From contig CAVOQQ010000003.1 in the NCBI GenBank assembly GCA_963698395.1, positions 558,001 to 622,000 on the forward strand: a stretch of 64,000 nt of DNA. Direction: 5' to 3'. Below are positions 34,178 through 43,591 of this stretch, piece after piece. Under the pieces are notes generated by a model that saw nothing but the letters and a program-made list of their open reading frames with translations, did not search any database and was not told the DNA's origin. The DNA is from JBBQUN01 sp963698395 (lineage in GTDB: Bacteria > Actinomycetota > Acidimicrobiia > Acidimicrobiales > SZUA-35). The first letter of the stretch is position 1; every line of letters begins with the position of its first letter. A program made the position numbers and the translations under genes.

Positions 34178-35365
34178 CTATCTTCTCGTTCGTTTCGGGC
34201 GAGACAACTCGAGGCCGAGTCGACCCCAGGTGAATCGTTCGTGGAGGAGGTAATTGGCGATGGCCGCCATGCCGATCGCCAACAGGTTGGAGAGTCCAGC
34301 AGCCAAGAACCTGCTGTCGAGCGCATCTTCGAGCGGGCCGTCGAGCGCTTCGAAGACCAGACCTTGAATGGCAAGTCCGTACAGGCTGAACACCTGATAG
34401 ACCGCGAGACCTCTCCACCAGCGAGCACCGCGGTAGTTGGTCGGACGGAACGAAAACAGATTGTGCCCGGTGAAGTTGAACACGATCGAGAGCTGGATGC
34501 CGACGACCAGCGCCACCAACGCCGGAGCGCCCAGCCCGAAGGCGAGCAGGAACGCCAACAGGTTGATCACCAGGCCGGCGGCGCCGACGAGGGCATAGCG
34601 AAGGAATTGAGCCGAGACGATCAGGCCGAACCGCAGCTCGACGAGCGCAAGCAAGTAGTCGAGAACGACGCCTCGTGAGAGCTTCGTCTCGCCTTCCTCT
34701 CGGTTGCGGAAGACGTAGCCGACTTCCTCGACCGTTGGTTCGGACCGGCTGAGGAACTCGAGCAGGATCTTGAAACCGCGAGGATTCACATCACCTTGGA
34801 GGGCTTCGTAGTGATCGCGTGACATGACGAAGAAGCCACTCATGGGATCGGTGGCCTTCACCTGGAGCAGCATGTGGGCCATGGCCGTTGCCAGCCAGCT
34901 GGCAAATCGGCGCCCTCGGCCCCAGTCGCCATAGCCACCACCCTCGACCGCCCGACTGCCGATACAGACATCGGCACCGGCGAGGACGCGCTCGGTCATT
35001 TCCGGAAGAATCGCCTCGTCATGCTGACCATCGGCGTCGATGACGCCGAGCACTCGACCGCGAGCCGCTCGCATGCCGGCGAGGACCGCAGAACTCAGGC
35101 CGCGTTCGGTGCTCCGCCTGATGACGTGGATGCCGGGGTGATCAGCGGCATACTCCTGAGCGATCCGCCACGTTTCATCGGGACTGTCGTCGTCGACGAC
35201 GATCAACTCGTGCGGGACACCGAGCAACGCTCGGTCGAGCCGCTCGAGCATGGACACGATGTTCCCACCCTCGTTGAAGGTGGGAAGCACGATCGAGACG
35301 ACCGGGTCCGTGGTGGAGGCCTCGTGCGTCACCGAATCGATCTCGGAGACGTCATCAGACGGCAT
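34178..35365 (-). CDS. Polyprenol-phosphate glycosyltransferase (GT2) fused to GtrA membrane domain
   Basis: A 395-residue two-domain protein. Residues about 20-250 form a GT2 domain with IVLPTFNEGGNI, VVDDDSPDET and DADGQHDE (metal-binding DxD) of the dolichyl-phosphate mannose synthase type. Residues about 260-385 are a four-helix GtrA domain. Such fusions charge polyprenyl phosphate with a sugar and help flip it. The start overlaps the upstream FAD enzyme by 11 bases, so expression is coupled. Confidence 0.88.
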   Translation of the reverse strand: MPSDDVSEIDSVTHEASTTDPVVSIVLPTFNEGGNIVSMLERLDRALLGVPHELIVVDDDSPDETWRIAQEYAADHPGIHVIRRSTERGLSSAVLAGMRAARGRVLGVIDADGQHDEAILPEMTERVLAGADVCIGSRAVEGGGYGDWGRGRRFASWLATAMAHMLLQVKATDPMSGFFVMSRDHYEALQGDVNPRGFKILLEFLSRSEPTVEEVGYVFRNREEGETKLSRGVVLDYLLALVELRFGLIVSAQFLRYALVGAAGLVINLLAFLLAFGLGAPALVALVVGIQLSIVFNFTGHNLFSFRPTNYRGARWWRGLAVYQVFSLYGLAIQGLVFEALDGPLEDALDSRFLAAGLSNLLAIGMAAIANYLLHERFTWGRLGLELSRPKRTRR

Positions 35366-36695
35366 TTCGGCTCTTCAGCTCGGCAAGAATCCGATCTGAC
35401 ATGTCGATTCCGTCCTTGACTGCGTAGTTGGTGCCGCGGTCCATGGGATAGATCTGCGAGAAGTTCGCAAGCAACACGCCTGGACATGGCGTTTGATGGT
35501 CGGCGAGCTTCTTCTCGAAGCCGATGTCGACGATGTGCTGAGAGTTGTTGAACTTGAAGACGTGGTCCTCGACGATCTTCGACCGGTCGAAGTCAGGGAA
35601 CATCTTTGCCAGTTCGGCGTACCAGTGATCACGCATCTCGTCGTCGGAAGCCGTCATGTACTGATGTTCCGGCGGCACGTAGTCACCGATGTAGTACACG
35701 TGTTTGCCACCGAAGGATTCGGTGCCGATCAACGCCGTGAGGGAGAGGAAGACCACGAAGGGGGCGTCCGGCGTGTTCACGTTGTGCCAGTAGTACGGCG
35801 ACACTTCCTGATCGGTCGCAAACACGAGCAGTGCAGCCGACAGGTAGTCGATCGATTCGAGCTGCTCGAAGTATTCCGGCGCCGTCTTGCGGTGATCTTC
35901 GATGAGGTTCGCAAGGATGCCAGACGGCACGGTGGCGAGCACTCGGTCGAAGCTCTCGGGAGCGCAGCCCTCGACGGTGACTTCGACCATGTCGGTCGCT
36001 CCGTTGTGGCGCAGCGACGACACCTTGGTACCGGTGCGGATCTCGCCACCGCCGGCGCGGACCTTGGCCTCGAGTGTGCCGACCAGCGTGGCGAATCCGC
36101 CATCGAAGTAGCCAAGCTTCTCGGCCTTCTCGCCCGGCTGGCGAGAGTCGACGCGCTGTTTCACACGGCCCCACAGCCAGGCCATGGTGACCTTGTCGTA
36201 GTAGCGATCGAACTTGCCGATGAGCAGCGGCTGCCAGATGACGTCGGTGACCTGGTCGCCGGCGTACTTCCGGAGCCAGTCGATCGCCGTGATCTTGGTG
36301 AGCTTCTCCCAGTTCTTCACCTTCTGGAGGTAGAGAACGGTGACGCCGGCGCGGATCCGATTGACGAAGCTCAGCGGTTTGAACTTGAGCAGATCGATCG
36401 GGGTCATCATCGGGTAGAGCGTGTCGTCGTAATACGTCGACACCGAGCTCTCGTGGTAGGTGAGCTGATCCTCGAGATCGAGCTCCTTCACCAGACCGAG
36501 CATGTGCTCATCGGTGCGATACAGAAAGTGATAGGCCTTCTCGGCCGGTTGCCCGAGCAGTTCGAAACCGCTGGCAAGACCGCCGAGCTCGTTGCCCGCC
36601 TCGAAGATCGTGACATCGACCCCAGCTTCGGCCAGGCGATAGGCGGCCGTCAGGCCGGTGAATCCGCCACCGATGATGGCTACTCTCTCGCTCAC
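35355..36695 (-). CDS. FAD-dependent amine-oxidase-type protein in envelope sugar operon
   Basis: A 446-residue flavoprotein with an N-terminal Rossmann motif VAIIGGGFTGLTAAYRLAEAG and NELGGLASGF, and a C-terminal GIDMSDRILAEL. It resembles protoporphyrinogen-oxidase- or UDP-galactopyranose-mutase-like enzymes often found in polysaccharide clusters. Its neighbours (GtrA, GT2, GT39) suggest it modifies the lipid-linked sugar or its nucleotide precursor. Overlaps of four bases with the upstream gtrA gene and 11 with the downstream gene show one transcript. Confidence 0.8.
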   Translation of the reverse strand: MSERVAIIGGGFTGLTAAYRLAEAGVDVTIFEAGNELGGLASGFELLGQPAEKAYHFLYRTDEHMLGLVKELDLEDQLTYHESSVSTYYDDTLYPMMTPIDLLKFKPLSFVNRIRAGVTVLYLQKVKNWEKLTKITAIDWLRKYAGDQVTDVIWQPLLIGKFDRYYDKVTMAWLWGRVKQRVDSRQPGEKAEKLGYFDGGFATLVGTLEAKVRAGGGEIRTGTKVSSLRHNGATDMVEVTVEGCAPESFDRVLATVPSGILANLIEDHRKTAPEYFEQLESIDYLSAALLVFATDQEVSPYYWHNVNTPDAPFVVFLSLTALIGTESFGGKHVYYIGDYVPPEHQYMTASDDEMRDHWYAELAKMFPDFDRSKIVEDHVFKFNNSQHIVDIGFEKKLADHQTPCPGVLLANFSQIYPMDRGTNYAVKDGIDMSDRILAELKSRNAV

Positions 36696-37267
36696 TTCGA
36701 TACTCCGATCTCGACGTCGTTCGAGTTTGTGTCGGTTGGGTTCACGTCGCTCTTGAGCTTCTGCTCACGGAATGTGAGCCGGGTGTTGAGCAGGTACTGG
36801 AGCACGAACACGACCGGCAGCGAAACGAGCTTGGCGACGAAGCCCGAGATGTCGACGATCTCGGCCGTCCAGATGATTCCCTGACTGGCGGCGAAACCGA
36901 TGCCCGACACGACCGCGAACGAGGCGAGACGAGCGAGGATGACGTCGGTGGTCTTGAAGTTGATGGTGGCGTTGAGCGCAAAGCTCCATACCACCGAGAC
37001 CGGGACCGACACCGCGTTGGCTGCCAACGCTCGCCAGTCGAAGACCTCGTGGAGCAGGGTGAACAGGCCTACGTCGACGACGACGGCGCTGCCGCCGATG
37101 AACGCGTACAGGATCAGATTGCGCTGCTGGATCCAGAGCCGGGCCAGGGTGCCCTTGAGACCGGGCTCGCCTGCCATCGCAACAAGGCGATCGGTGCCAG
37201 ACCGGCTGGCCCCAGCCGGAGCGGTCGGGGCGCCGCTCATGGATCGCCCCCCATCGGGTTGCTTCAT
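36692..37267 (-). CDS. GtrA family membrane protein
   Basis: About 191 residues with four hydrophobic helices and the GtrA signature LYAFIGGSAVVVDVGLFTLLHE. The family is thought to flip or carry polyprenyl-linked sugars. ATG at 37267 is the best guess; another ATG lies 15 bases earlier. It is the first gene of the four-gene operon ending with the GT39 enzyme, so the promoter should lie in the 37268-37530 gap. Confidence 0.8.
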   Translation of the reverse strand: MKQPDGGRSMSGAPTAPAGASRSGTDRLVAMAGEPGLKGTLARLWIQQRNLILYAFIGGSAVVVDVGLFTLLHEVFDWRALAANAVSVPVSVVWSFALNATINFKTTDVILARLASFAVVSGIGFAASQGIIWTAEIVDISGFVAKLVSLPVVFVLQYLLNTRLTFREQKLKSDVNPTDTNSNDVEIGVSK

Positions 37268-37530
37268 ACTCGAATCCCTCATCCTTCTCGGAGTTGCTGC
37301 CTCAACGCCGACGCCGTTGTTACTGAACGTATCGGGCCCGGACCACTCGGACCCAGGGGAAGAACCACCCAAAAAGCGCTGGTTGTAGACCGTTGTGTGC
37401 GCTGCCCGGGCGGCACGACCGAGCAGCGCAGGCCCCTACCGAACATCGTCGAACGAGGGGTTGATTGCCCTTCACTCATCGGCCGACCCGGATCGAACAT
37501 GAGCGACATCGAGATGAGAGACCGTTCGAT

Positions 37531-38438
37531 TCAGTCGGTGTCGACACCCGCCGACGGTTCACCCAGTCGAATGAGGGTGGTGAGGACTCGATTCATCGGC
37601 ACCTCGATGCCGTGCTTTCGTGCGAGTCGTACCACGACCCCGTTGCGGGCGTCCCACTCGGTCGGTCGCCCTTCGAGACGGTCGACCGTGATCGAACTCA
37701 CATGCCCGCTGGCCCGCTCGCTCATGGCCGCCATCATCTGACCGGGCAGCTCGGGGGGCAGGTTCGCTCCCTCCGCTCGACCGACCGCGGCCACCTCCTC
37801 CATCAGTCCCGTGGCGATCGAGTACGCCTCGGCATCTCGTCCGAAGAGTCCATCATCGCTCCCGGCGATGACACACAGGCCACCACCGGCGGCGTTGAAC
37901 ATCAGCTTCCTCCAGGCCACCGTCAGCCAATCATCGGAGGCGACGACCGAGATGAACGAACCATCGAGCGCGGCGACCAGCGCTTCGGCGCCCGGGCCGG
38001 ACGGGACCGTGAGCTGCGCACTCCCCCCACCTCCACACGACCCGGTGCTCGACGCTGCGCGGGGAGTGCCACGACCGCAGGGACCAGCGACGCATCGGGA
38101 TGGACGAGTGGCGTGAAGCGATCGAGGTGCTCGACGCCGTTCTGGAGGATCACCACGACCGTGGAGGCATCGACCAGCGCATCGAGCCAGTCCCGAACGG
38201 TCGGTGAGTGATGGGCCTTGACGGCAACGAAGAGCAGATCGGCCGGGCCGACCTGCGCCGGGTCGGTGAACGACCTGACCGCCGACTCGATCGGCGCATC
38301 GGGCGTGGTGACGGCGAGATGGCTCAACGGCGAACGAGCGGCGAGCACGGGCGAATGGCCGGCCTGGACCAGGGCGCCGGCGACGGCACCGCCGATGGCA
38401 CCGGGACCGAGAACCACGTGGGCATGACGCGACGGCAT
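37531..38438 (-). pseudogene. 2-dehydropantoate 2-reductase (PanE/ApbA) with a frameshift
   Basis: The N-terminal part reads MPSRHAHVVLGPGAIGGAVAGAL (NADP-binding GxGxxG-like) to VPAVVALPAQRRAPGRVEVGG. The C-terminal part reads SAQLTVPSGPGAEALVAALDG onward, with the family's WRKLMFNAA and RPTEWDARNGVVVRLARK. They lie in different frames joined at about 38025-38035 within a run of six G (minus strand). Adding one G restores a normal protein of about 300 residues. A homopolymer like this is a common site of sequencing error, so the gene may be intact in the organism. Confidence 0.8.
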
Positions 38439-38591
38439 CCCTCCAGCCTCGCAGAGCATTGCGTCTGCGTCGCCTCGAACGCTCACGGGCCGAGACGCCC
38501 GAACGATCAGAGTGGGCCATGCCGGCCGGTTGTGCGATGCTCGTCGCGTTCGCGCTATCGGATTCCCACTGCTGGAAGGAACCCCCACCCC

Positions 38592-39437
38592 ATGGGCTAT
38601 GAGTGTTTTGACGTCGAGATCACCGACAAGGTCGGTCACATCCGCATGAACCGTCCCGAGAAGAGCAATTCCATGATCGCCGCCTACTGGCGGGAGCTAC
38701 CCCAGATCGTCGATGAGATGTCGGCGTCCGGCAGCGTGCGAGCGGTCGTGCTCTCGAGTGAGGGTCGACACTTCTGTTCCGGCATGGATCTCGAGGTCTT
38801 CACGTCCAACGACGACATCGGGCCGACCAGTTCGCGAGGTCACCGCAGCCGACGCAACGAGCGATTTCGCAGCACGGCGCTGAAGCTGCAGGACACCTTC
38901 ACCTCGTTGGAGCGAGCTCGCATGCCGGTGCTGTGCGCGATCCAGGGCGCCTGCGTCGGCGGGGCGATCGACCTGGTATCGGCCGCCGACATGCGCTACG
39001 CCGATGCCAGCGCCTTCTTCTCGATCGCCGAGATCAACATCGGCATGACCGCCGACGTCGGCACCCTGCAGCGCATGCCGAAGCTGGTGCCCGAGGGCCT
39101 GGTGCGGGAGTTGGCCTACACGGGCCGTCGATGGACCGCAGAGGAGGCGAAGGCCGCCGGTTTCGTGAACGCCATCTTCGATGACCACGACTCCCTTGTC
39201 GACGGCGTGTTGGCCATCGCGGCGGAGATCGCCCAGAAGAGCCCGATGGCCGTGTGGGGTACCAAACAGACGATGCACTACACCCGCGACCACTCGGTGG
39301 CCGATGGGCTCGAATTCATCGCCAACTGGAATGCCGGCATGTTCGACACCGACGACATGGCCGAGGCCTTCGCGGCAAAGGTGGAAAAACGCGAGCCACT
39401 CTTCCCCGACCTGTTCCCGCTGAGCGAAGGACTCTGA
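38592..39437 (+). CDS. Enoyl-CoA hydratase/isomerase
   Basis: A 281-residue crotonase-fold enzyme: HFCSGMDLEVF (first oxyanion loop), IQGACVGGAIDLVSAADMRYAD (second) and FSIAEINIGMTADVGTLQRMPK. The late Glu-Asp pair resembles delta3,5-delta2,4-dienoyl-CoA isomerases more than hydratases. It is encoded alone and ends in a strong hairpin terminator. Confidence 0.85.
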   Translation: MGYECFDVEITDKVGHIRMNRPEKSNSMIAAYWRELPQIVDEMSASGSVRAVVLSSEGRHFCSGMDLEVFTSNDDIGPTSSRGHRSRRNERFRSTALKLQDTFTSLERARMPVLCAIQGACVGGAIDLVSAADMRYADASAFFSIAEINIGMTADVGTLQRMPKLVPEGLVRELAYTGRRWTAEEAKAAGFVNAIFDDHDSLVDGVLAIAAEIAQKSPMAVWGTKQTMHYTRDHSVADGLEFIANWNAGMFDTDDMAEAFAAKVEKREPLFPDLFPLSEGL

Positions 39438-39450
39438 ACGCGCCTCCCTG

Positions 39451-39477
39451 CTGTGGTCCGGCGAACCCGGACCACAG
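39451..39477 (+). terminator. Terminator hairpin after the crotonase gene
   Basis: CTGTGGTCCGG-CGAAC-CCGGACCACAG, 11 perfect pairs, 14 bases after the stop codon. No T-run follows. Confidence 0.7.
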
Positions 39478-40080
39478 CCGAAGGAGTTCCAGGCCGCCTC
39501 GGTGCCTCGCCGAAACGGCCTGGACGGGAACGGGGCCGAGGTGAAGGACGGCGACCAAGCGGTCGGCGTGGAGGGGAGTGGTGGGTCGACCTGGACAGCG
39601 GAGCAGCGACGAACGACGGCCCGGAGTCGACCCACCAAACCTTGCCGACACCAAGGTGTCGACCTCTTCCCCGATGAGCACCGGGGAAGAGAAGATCGAC
39701 CACGCCTCGGCGGGATACCGGCGTGGTCAGGACATGATGTGACGGAGCAGTCCGAGCGCAGGTGCGGCGGTCTGGGGCGAGGTGATCCGAGGCGAGCAAC
39801 GGGCCACCGGCGAGTTTCTTTCGGTGTGGAGCGAACTCTAGCTGCTTGGACAAGCATATGGAAGCACCTCGTTTCGATTCCACGAAAATCGGCCGCTGAT
39901 CAGGCGGAACAGCGCACCGGTACTGCCGGCACATCCGGTCGCTGGGCTGGAGCACGAGTGGGGGCCGCAAACACTAATGTCGGCAGACACTATGGTCACG
40001 GCCGAGCACAACGTCATGGACACCACCACGACGATCGCCACGGTTCGACACCGCCATGAGGTCACCCAAGGAGATCCCAC
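39478..40080 (+). other. Gene-free 600-bp region rich in inverted repeats (possible structured RNA)
   Basis: No coding frame of good quality is seen. In order there are perfect inverted repeats: CCAGGCCG/CGGCCTGG (39489-39496 and 39516-39523), TGGTGGGTCGAC/GTCGACCCACCA (39579-39590 and 39626-39637), CGACACC/GGTGTCG around two bases (39646-39661) and CTCTTCCCC/GGGGAAGAG (39664-39672 and 39683-39691). With the terminator just before, that is five stem candidates in 240 bp, which exceeds chance expectation by eye. It could be a non-coding RNA or the leader of the DUF389 gene. The remaining 39692-40080 shows nothing recognisable. Confidence 0.4.
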
Positions 40081-41661
40081 GTGACGAGCCCCGCTCCATC
40101 CGAGCCCGGCCGCATCCGAGCCCAACGAGTCTGGTGGCATCGACACCTCGAACCCGAGGAACGTCGTCGGGTCATGCAGGATCTGGCCATCACCAAACGA
40201 CCCCACTGGACCTTTCGCTTCTCGGTGATGCTCTCCCTGGCGGTTGCGGTCGCCGTCATGGGCCTGCTGGCGAACTCGGCCGCCGTCGTGATCGGTGCCA
40301 TGCTGCTGGCGCCGCTGATGGTCCCGGTTCTCGGCCTTGCTGCTGCGCTGTCGATGGGCTTGCCCAAGAAGATCGCGCTGCAGGGAACTCGCGTCGTGCT
40401 CGCCACGGTCGGCTGCATCGCGCTGGCGGCGGGCATGGCTGCGCTGGTCCCGTCGAATGGGCCGTTTCCCGATGAAGTGGTCAGCCGAACGAGTCCCGAC
40501 ATCAAGGACCTCGTCGTGGCACTGGCCGCCGGTCTGGCCGGCGCCTACGCAACGGTTCGAGCGGACTCGTCGGCTGCGCTTCCGGGCGTCGCCGTCGCCG
40601 TTGCGCTCGTTCCGCCTCTGGGAACGGTCGGCATCACCCTCGAAGCCGGCCGAGCCGACCTCGCGCAGGGCGCGCTCCTGCTCTACGTGACCAACCTGAT
40701 CGCGATCGTGCTCGTCGGCATCGCCGTGTTCGTCGTGACCGGCTTCGTTCCTCCACGACGTCTGGCCAACACCTCCACCCGACTCGCCATCAGCAGCCTG
40801 CTCGCCGCCCTGGCCTTCGCTGCGGTGGCCTGGTTGCTGCTCGGCGCCACCCGGTCGGCGACCGAACAGGCGCAGGAGAACGAGCGAATCAATGCCGTGG
40901 TGCAGTCCTGGCTCAGCCAGTCACCCGGCACCCGCATCACCTCGTTCGACCGCGACGTTGCCGCCAATCGCCTGTCGATCGAGGTCTCCGGTCCCGTTCA
41001 GCCTCCCGACAGGGACTCGCTCCGACCCCTTCTCGATCCGTTCCTGGGCGATGTGCTCTTGAGCGTTCAGTGGGTGAAGACCGAGGAGGCGACCACGACC
41101 ACACTGGCCACCACGACCACGCTGGCACCGACCGAGCAAGACGTCCTGAAGGCAGCGATCGACGAGGTCGTCGACGACTGGCTGGTGTTCGAGGACAACG
41201 GCAACGGCTACGAACTCCAGGGGGTGTTCCTCGACGGCAACTCGCTGCGAGTCGACGTCATCGGCGCCGGTGACCCGCCGTCGGTCAACGATCTGTCACA
41301 GCTGCTCGCCTCTCGGATCGACACGCCAATCGAACTCGATGTCACCTGGGTTCGGCGTGAGGTGAGCCAGCCCGGGACCACCGTGCCCAATCCCGTGGAG
41401 ATCCAGCGCGACGAGATGACCGACGCCCTCTCGGCGTTCGCTGCGGCGAACGACATCGCAGTGATCTCTTTCGACTACGACGGGACCTCGGCGTCGGTCG
41501 AACTGGCGGGGCCCGTCGAGCCCGAGACCACCGACCTCGTGCTCGAACTCCAGCGCATCGCCACCGACCCCGAACTCGTGGTCGACGTCTACTTCACCCA
41601 GCGGATTCGGCTGGAGACCACCACGACGACCGCCGAGACGACGACCACCACCAACCCGTGA
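40081..41661 (+). CDS. DUF389 membrane protein with large C-terminal region
   Basis: A 526-residue protein. The N-terminal half has eight or so hydrophobic segments with the DUF389 signature (LLANSAAVVIGAMLLAPLMVP, then VAVALVPPLGTVGI). The C-terminal half holds three weakly repeated alpha/beta units, separated by a Thr-rich linker (TTTLATTTTLAPT) and ending in another Thr tail. Function is unknown; some proteins with this domain are mooted to be transporters. A long inverted-repeat-rich leader precedes the gene. Confidence 0.8.
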   Translation: MTSPAPSEPGRIRAQRVWWHRHLEPEERRRVMQDLAITKRPHWTFRFSVMLSLAVAVAVMGLLANSAAVVIGAMLLAPLMVPVLGLAAALSMGLPKKIALQGTRVVLATVGCIALAAGMAALVPSNGPFPDEVVSRTSPDIKDLVVALAAGLAGAYATVRADSSAALPGVAVAVALVPPLGTVGITLEAGRADLAQGALLLYVTNLIAIVLVGIAVFVVTGFVPPRRLANTSTRLAISSLLAALAFAAVAWLLLGATRSATEQAQENERINAVVQSWLSQSPGTRITSFDRDVAANRLSIEVSGPVQPPDRDSLRPLLDPFLGDVLLSVQWVKTEEATTTTLATTTTLAPTEQDVLKAAIDEVVDDWLVFEDNGNGYELQGVFLDGNSLRVDVIGAGDPPSVNDLSQLLASRIDTPIELDVTWVRREVSQPGTTVPNPVEIQRDEMTDALSAFAAANDIAVISFDYDGTSASVELAGPVEPETTDLVLELQRIATDPELVVDVYFTQRIRLETTTTTAETTTTTNP

Positions 41662-41682
41662 TCGAGCCGGGCCCCGCGGCGA

Positions 41683-42198
41683 TCAGGCCTCGTTGGGCGG
41701 ACGGTAGAACGCAGCGATCTGTGCCGTCCCGGCGACCACGCCGACGACCACTGCCAGGGCGACACCGACCAGACCGTTGAGGTCGTCGGTCAGGCCGAGT
41801 GCGCTGTCGAGTGACCACTCACCCGGCCCAAGCCCGGCGATCAACGCAGCGATCAGGGCAACGACGAAGGTGTACTCCCAGCCGTTCTTGACCACCGCGA
41901 AGTTGCCGCGGTGAACGGTGTATCCGGCGACCACCATGACGCCGATGACGGCGGCTGCGGCGAGTGGCGTGAACAAGCCGAGGGCGATGGCGACGCCCGC
42001 ACCCATCTCGGTCGATGCCGCCAGCCGGGCGTGGACCTTGCCGGGTCGCATGCCCATGCTGTCGAACCACCCGGCAGTGCCGGCAAGGCGGCCACCCTGA
42101 AACTGTTTCGCATAGCCATGGGTGAAGAACGTCAATCCGAACAACACTCGGAAGATCGTCATGATCACATTGAAGTCGGTCGATGACAGATCGCTCAT
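41683..42198 (-). CDS. DoxX family membrane protein
   Basis: A 171-residue protein with four hydrophobic helices and the DoxX pattern: LFGLTFFTHGYAKQF, AASTEMGAGVAIALGLFTPLAA, VVALIAALIAGLGPGEWSLD. DoxX-like proteins are linked to quinone-dependent redox or membrane stress complexes. It overlaps the start of the following minus-strand gene product by four bases at its own start, i.e. the upstream PPOX gene ends inside it, so they are one operon. Confidence 0.8.
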   Translation of the reverse strand: MSDLSSTDFNVIMTIFRVLFGLTFFTHGYAKQFQGGRLAGTAGWFDSMGMRPGKVHARLAASTEMGAGVAIALGLFTPLAAAAVIGVMVVAGYTVHRGNFAVVKNGWEYTFVVALIAALIAGLGPGEWSLDSALGLTDDLNGLVGVALAVVVGVVAGTAQIAAFYRPPNEA

Positions 42199-42617
42199 TC
42201 GCTGCTGCCGTAATCAACCGAGCTCCAACGCTCAGGCGCCATCAGGAAGCAGATGCTGTCGCCTTCGCCGTCTTCGATGTATTCATCGCCGAGCCCGGGG
42301 CCGAGGTAGCGGTGTGCCATCGGCCGTGCGTCTCGTTCGATCCCAGCTGGTCGAGACTCCACGATCGGACCTTCGACCGACACGTACTTGTACGGCAGTC
42401 GTTCACGCTGCACGCAGAGGGTGAAGCGTCCGGCGGCTCGAAGGAGCTGGGTCTTCTTCGAGTTGACCCCGGTGAGTACCTTGACCTGGCCTCCCGATTC
42501 GTATGAGTACCAGATGGGCACCGTCACCGGGCCTCGCCCGTCGGCCTCGATACTGATCACGCCCACATGGGGTTGAGCCAGGAAAGCTTCGCGTTCGGAC
42601 TTCGACATGATCGCCAT
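42195..42617 (-). CDS. PPOX-class F420/FMN-dependent enzyme
   Basis: A 140-residue split-barrel protein: FLAQPHVGVISIEADGRGPVTVPIWYSY (N-terminal strand pair), QVKVLTGVNSKKTQLLRAAGRFTLCVQ and YKYVSVEGPIVE. This pattern is that of the F420-binding PPOX class common in actinobacteria. It lies just upstream of a DoxX gene on the same strand and diverges from a PIG-L deacetylase; the two share the 36 bp between starts. ATG at 42617 is preferred to the one nine bases further in. Confidence 0.8.
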   Translation of the reverse strand: MAIMSKSEREAFLAQPHVGVISIEADGRGPVTVPIWYSYESGGQVKVLTGVNSKKTQLLRAAGRFTLCVQRERLPYKYVSVEGPIVESRPAGIERDARPMAHRYLGPGLGDEYIEDGEGDSICFLMAPERWSSVDYGSSE

Positions 42618-42653
42618 GGGGTCATCATGGCCCCAAATGGTTAGCTTGGGGAA

Positions 42654-43358
42654 GTGACTCGACGCGTCCTTGCCATTGCCGCCCATCCCGACGACCTCGA
42701 CTTCGGTGCTGCCGGCACCATCGCCAGCCTGGTGGCCGCGGGCGACGACGTCGTCTACTGCCTCGTCACCGACGGTGATGCCGGCGGTTTCGACAACACG
42801 ATCACCCGCGCCCGCATGGCCGAGATCCGCCGGGTCGAACAGACCTCCGCAGCGAAGGTCCTCGGCGTCACCGAACTGCACTTCCTCGGGTACCCCGACG
42901 GTCGCGTCGTTGCCGATCTCGAACTGCGCGAGGGTCTGAGCCGCGTGATCCGCCAGGTGAAGCCCGACGTCGTGCTCAGCCAGTCGCCCGTTCGCAACTT
43001 CGATCGCATCTACGCCAGCCACCCTGATCACCTCGCCACCGGCGAAGCGACGCTGTCTGCGGTCTATCCCGACGCTCGCAACGAGTTCGCCTTCACGAAA
43101 CTGCTGAGCGACGAGGGCCTCGAGCCTCATGCCGTCGCCGAGGTATGGATGATGGCCGGTCCCGAACTCGACCATTTCGTCGACATCACCGATCATATCG
43201 AAGCGAAGATCGAGGCTCTGCTCTGCCACGAATCGCAGATGCAGGATCCATCCGGCCTCCCGGAGCGCATCCGTGAGTGGGGCCGAGAGGTTGCCGCACG
43301 AGCCGGCTTCGCGCCGGGTCGCCTGGCCGAAGGCTTCCGCCGCATCGACACGAAATAG
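42654..43358 (+). CDS. PIG-L family deacetylase
   Basis: A 234-residue zinc deacetylase: AHPDDLDFG gives the first zinc ligands (HPDD), HPDHLATGE supplies the third His, and YCLVTDGDAGGFD forms the second motif. Family members deacetylate GlcNAc-inositol (mycothiol route), chitobiose or antibiotics. With no mycothiol gene nearby the substrate is open. GTG start at 42654; homology begins at once. Confidence 0.85.
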   Translation: MTRRVLAIAAHPDDLDFGAAGTIASLVAAGDDVVYCLVTDGDAGGFDNTITRARMAEIRRVEQTSAAKVLGVTELHFLGYPDGRVVADLELREGLSRVIRQVKPDVVLSQSPVRNFDRIYASHPDHLATGEATLSAVYPDARNEFAFTKLLSDEGLEPHAVAEVWMMAGPELDHFVDITDHIEAKIEALLCHESQMQDPSGLPERIREWGREVAARAGFAPGRLAEGFRRIDTK

Positions 43359-43560
43359 GCCGCCGGCACGGCACTGACTCGACCGGCGACTCCCACGTCG
43401 CCGGGCCGGGGAACGGAGACCCGCACACATCGAGCTGGCCCTCTGGCGTTACGGGCGATTTACCGCGACCTGCCACAGTGGTCATCACCAAGGACGACGG
43501 GGGCATCATCGGCACCTGATGCCGAGACCCCCCATTGGGTTCGTCGCTTGCGCAAGCGTT

Positions 43561-43590
43561 GGCCGGTCGGGTTGAGGGGCTCGACCGGCC
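43561..43590. terminator. Bidirectional terminator between convergent genes
   Basis: GGCCGGTCG and CGACCGGCC, nine perfect pairs with a 12-base loop, between the PIG-L gene (plus) and the FAH gene (minus, stop at 43592). Confidence 0.6.
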
Positions 43591-43591
43591 T

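Noticed and set aside
35493..36884. A 463-residue plus-strand open frame
   Set aside because: It is antisense to the FAD enzyme of the sugar operon, with Val/Arg-rich composition and no domain.
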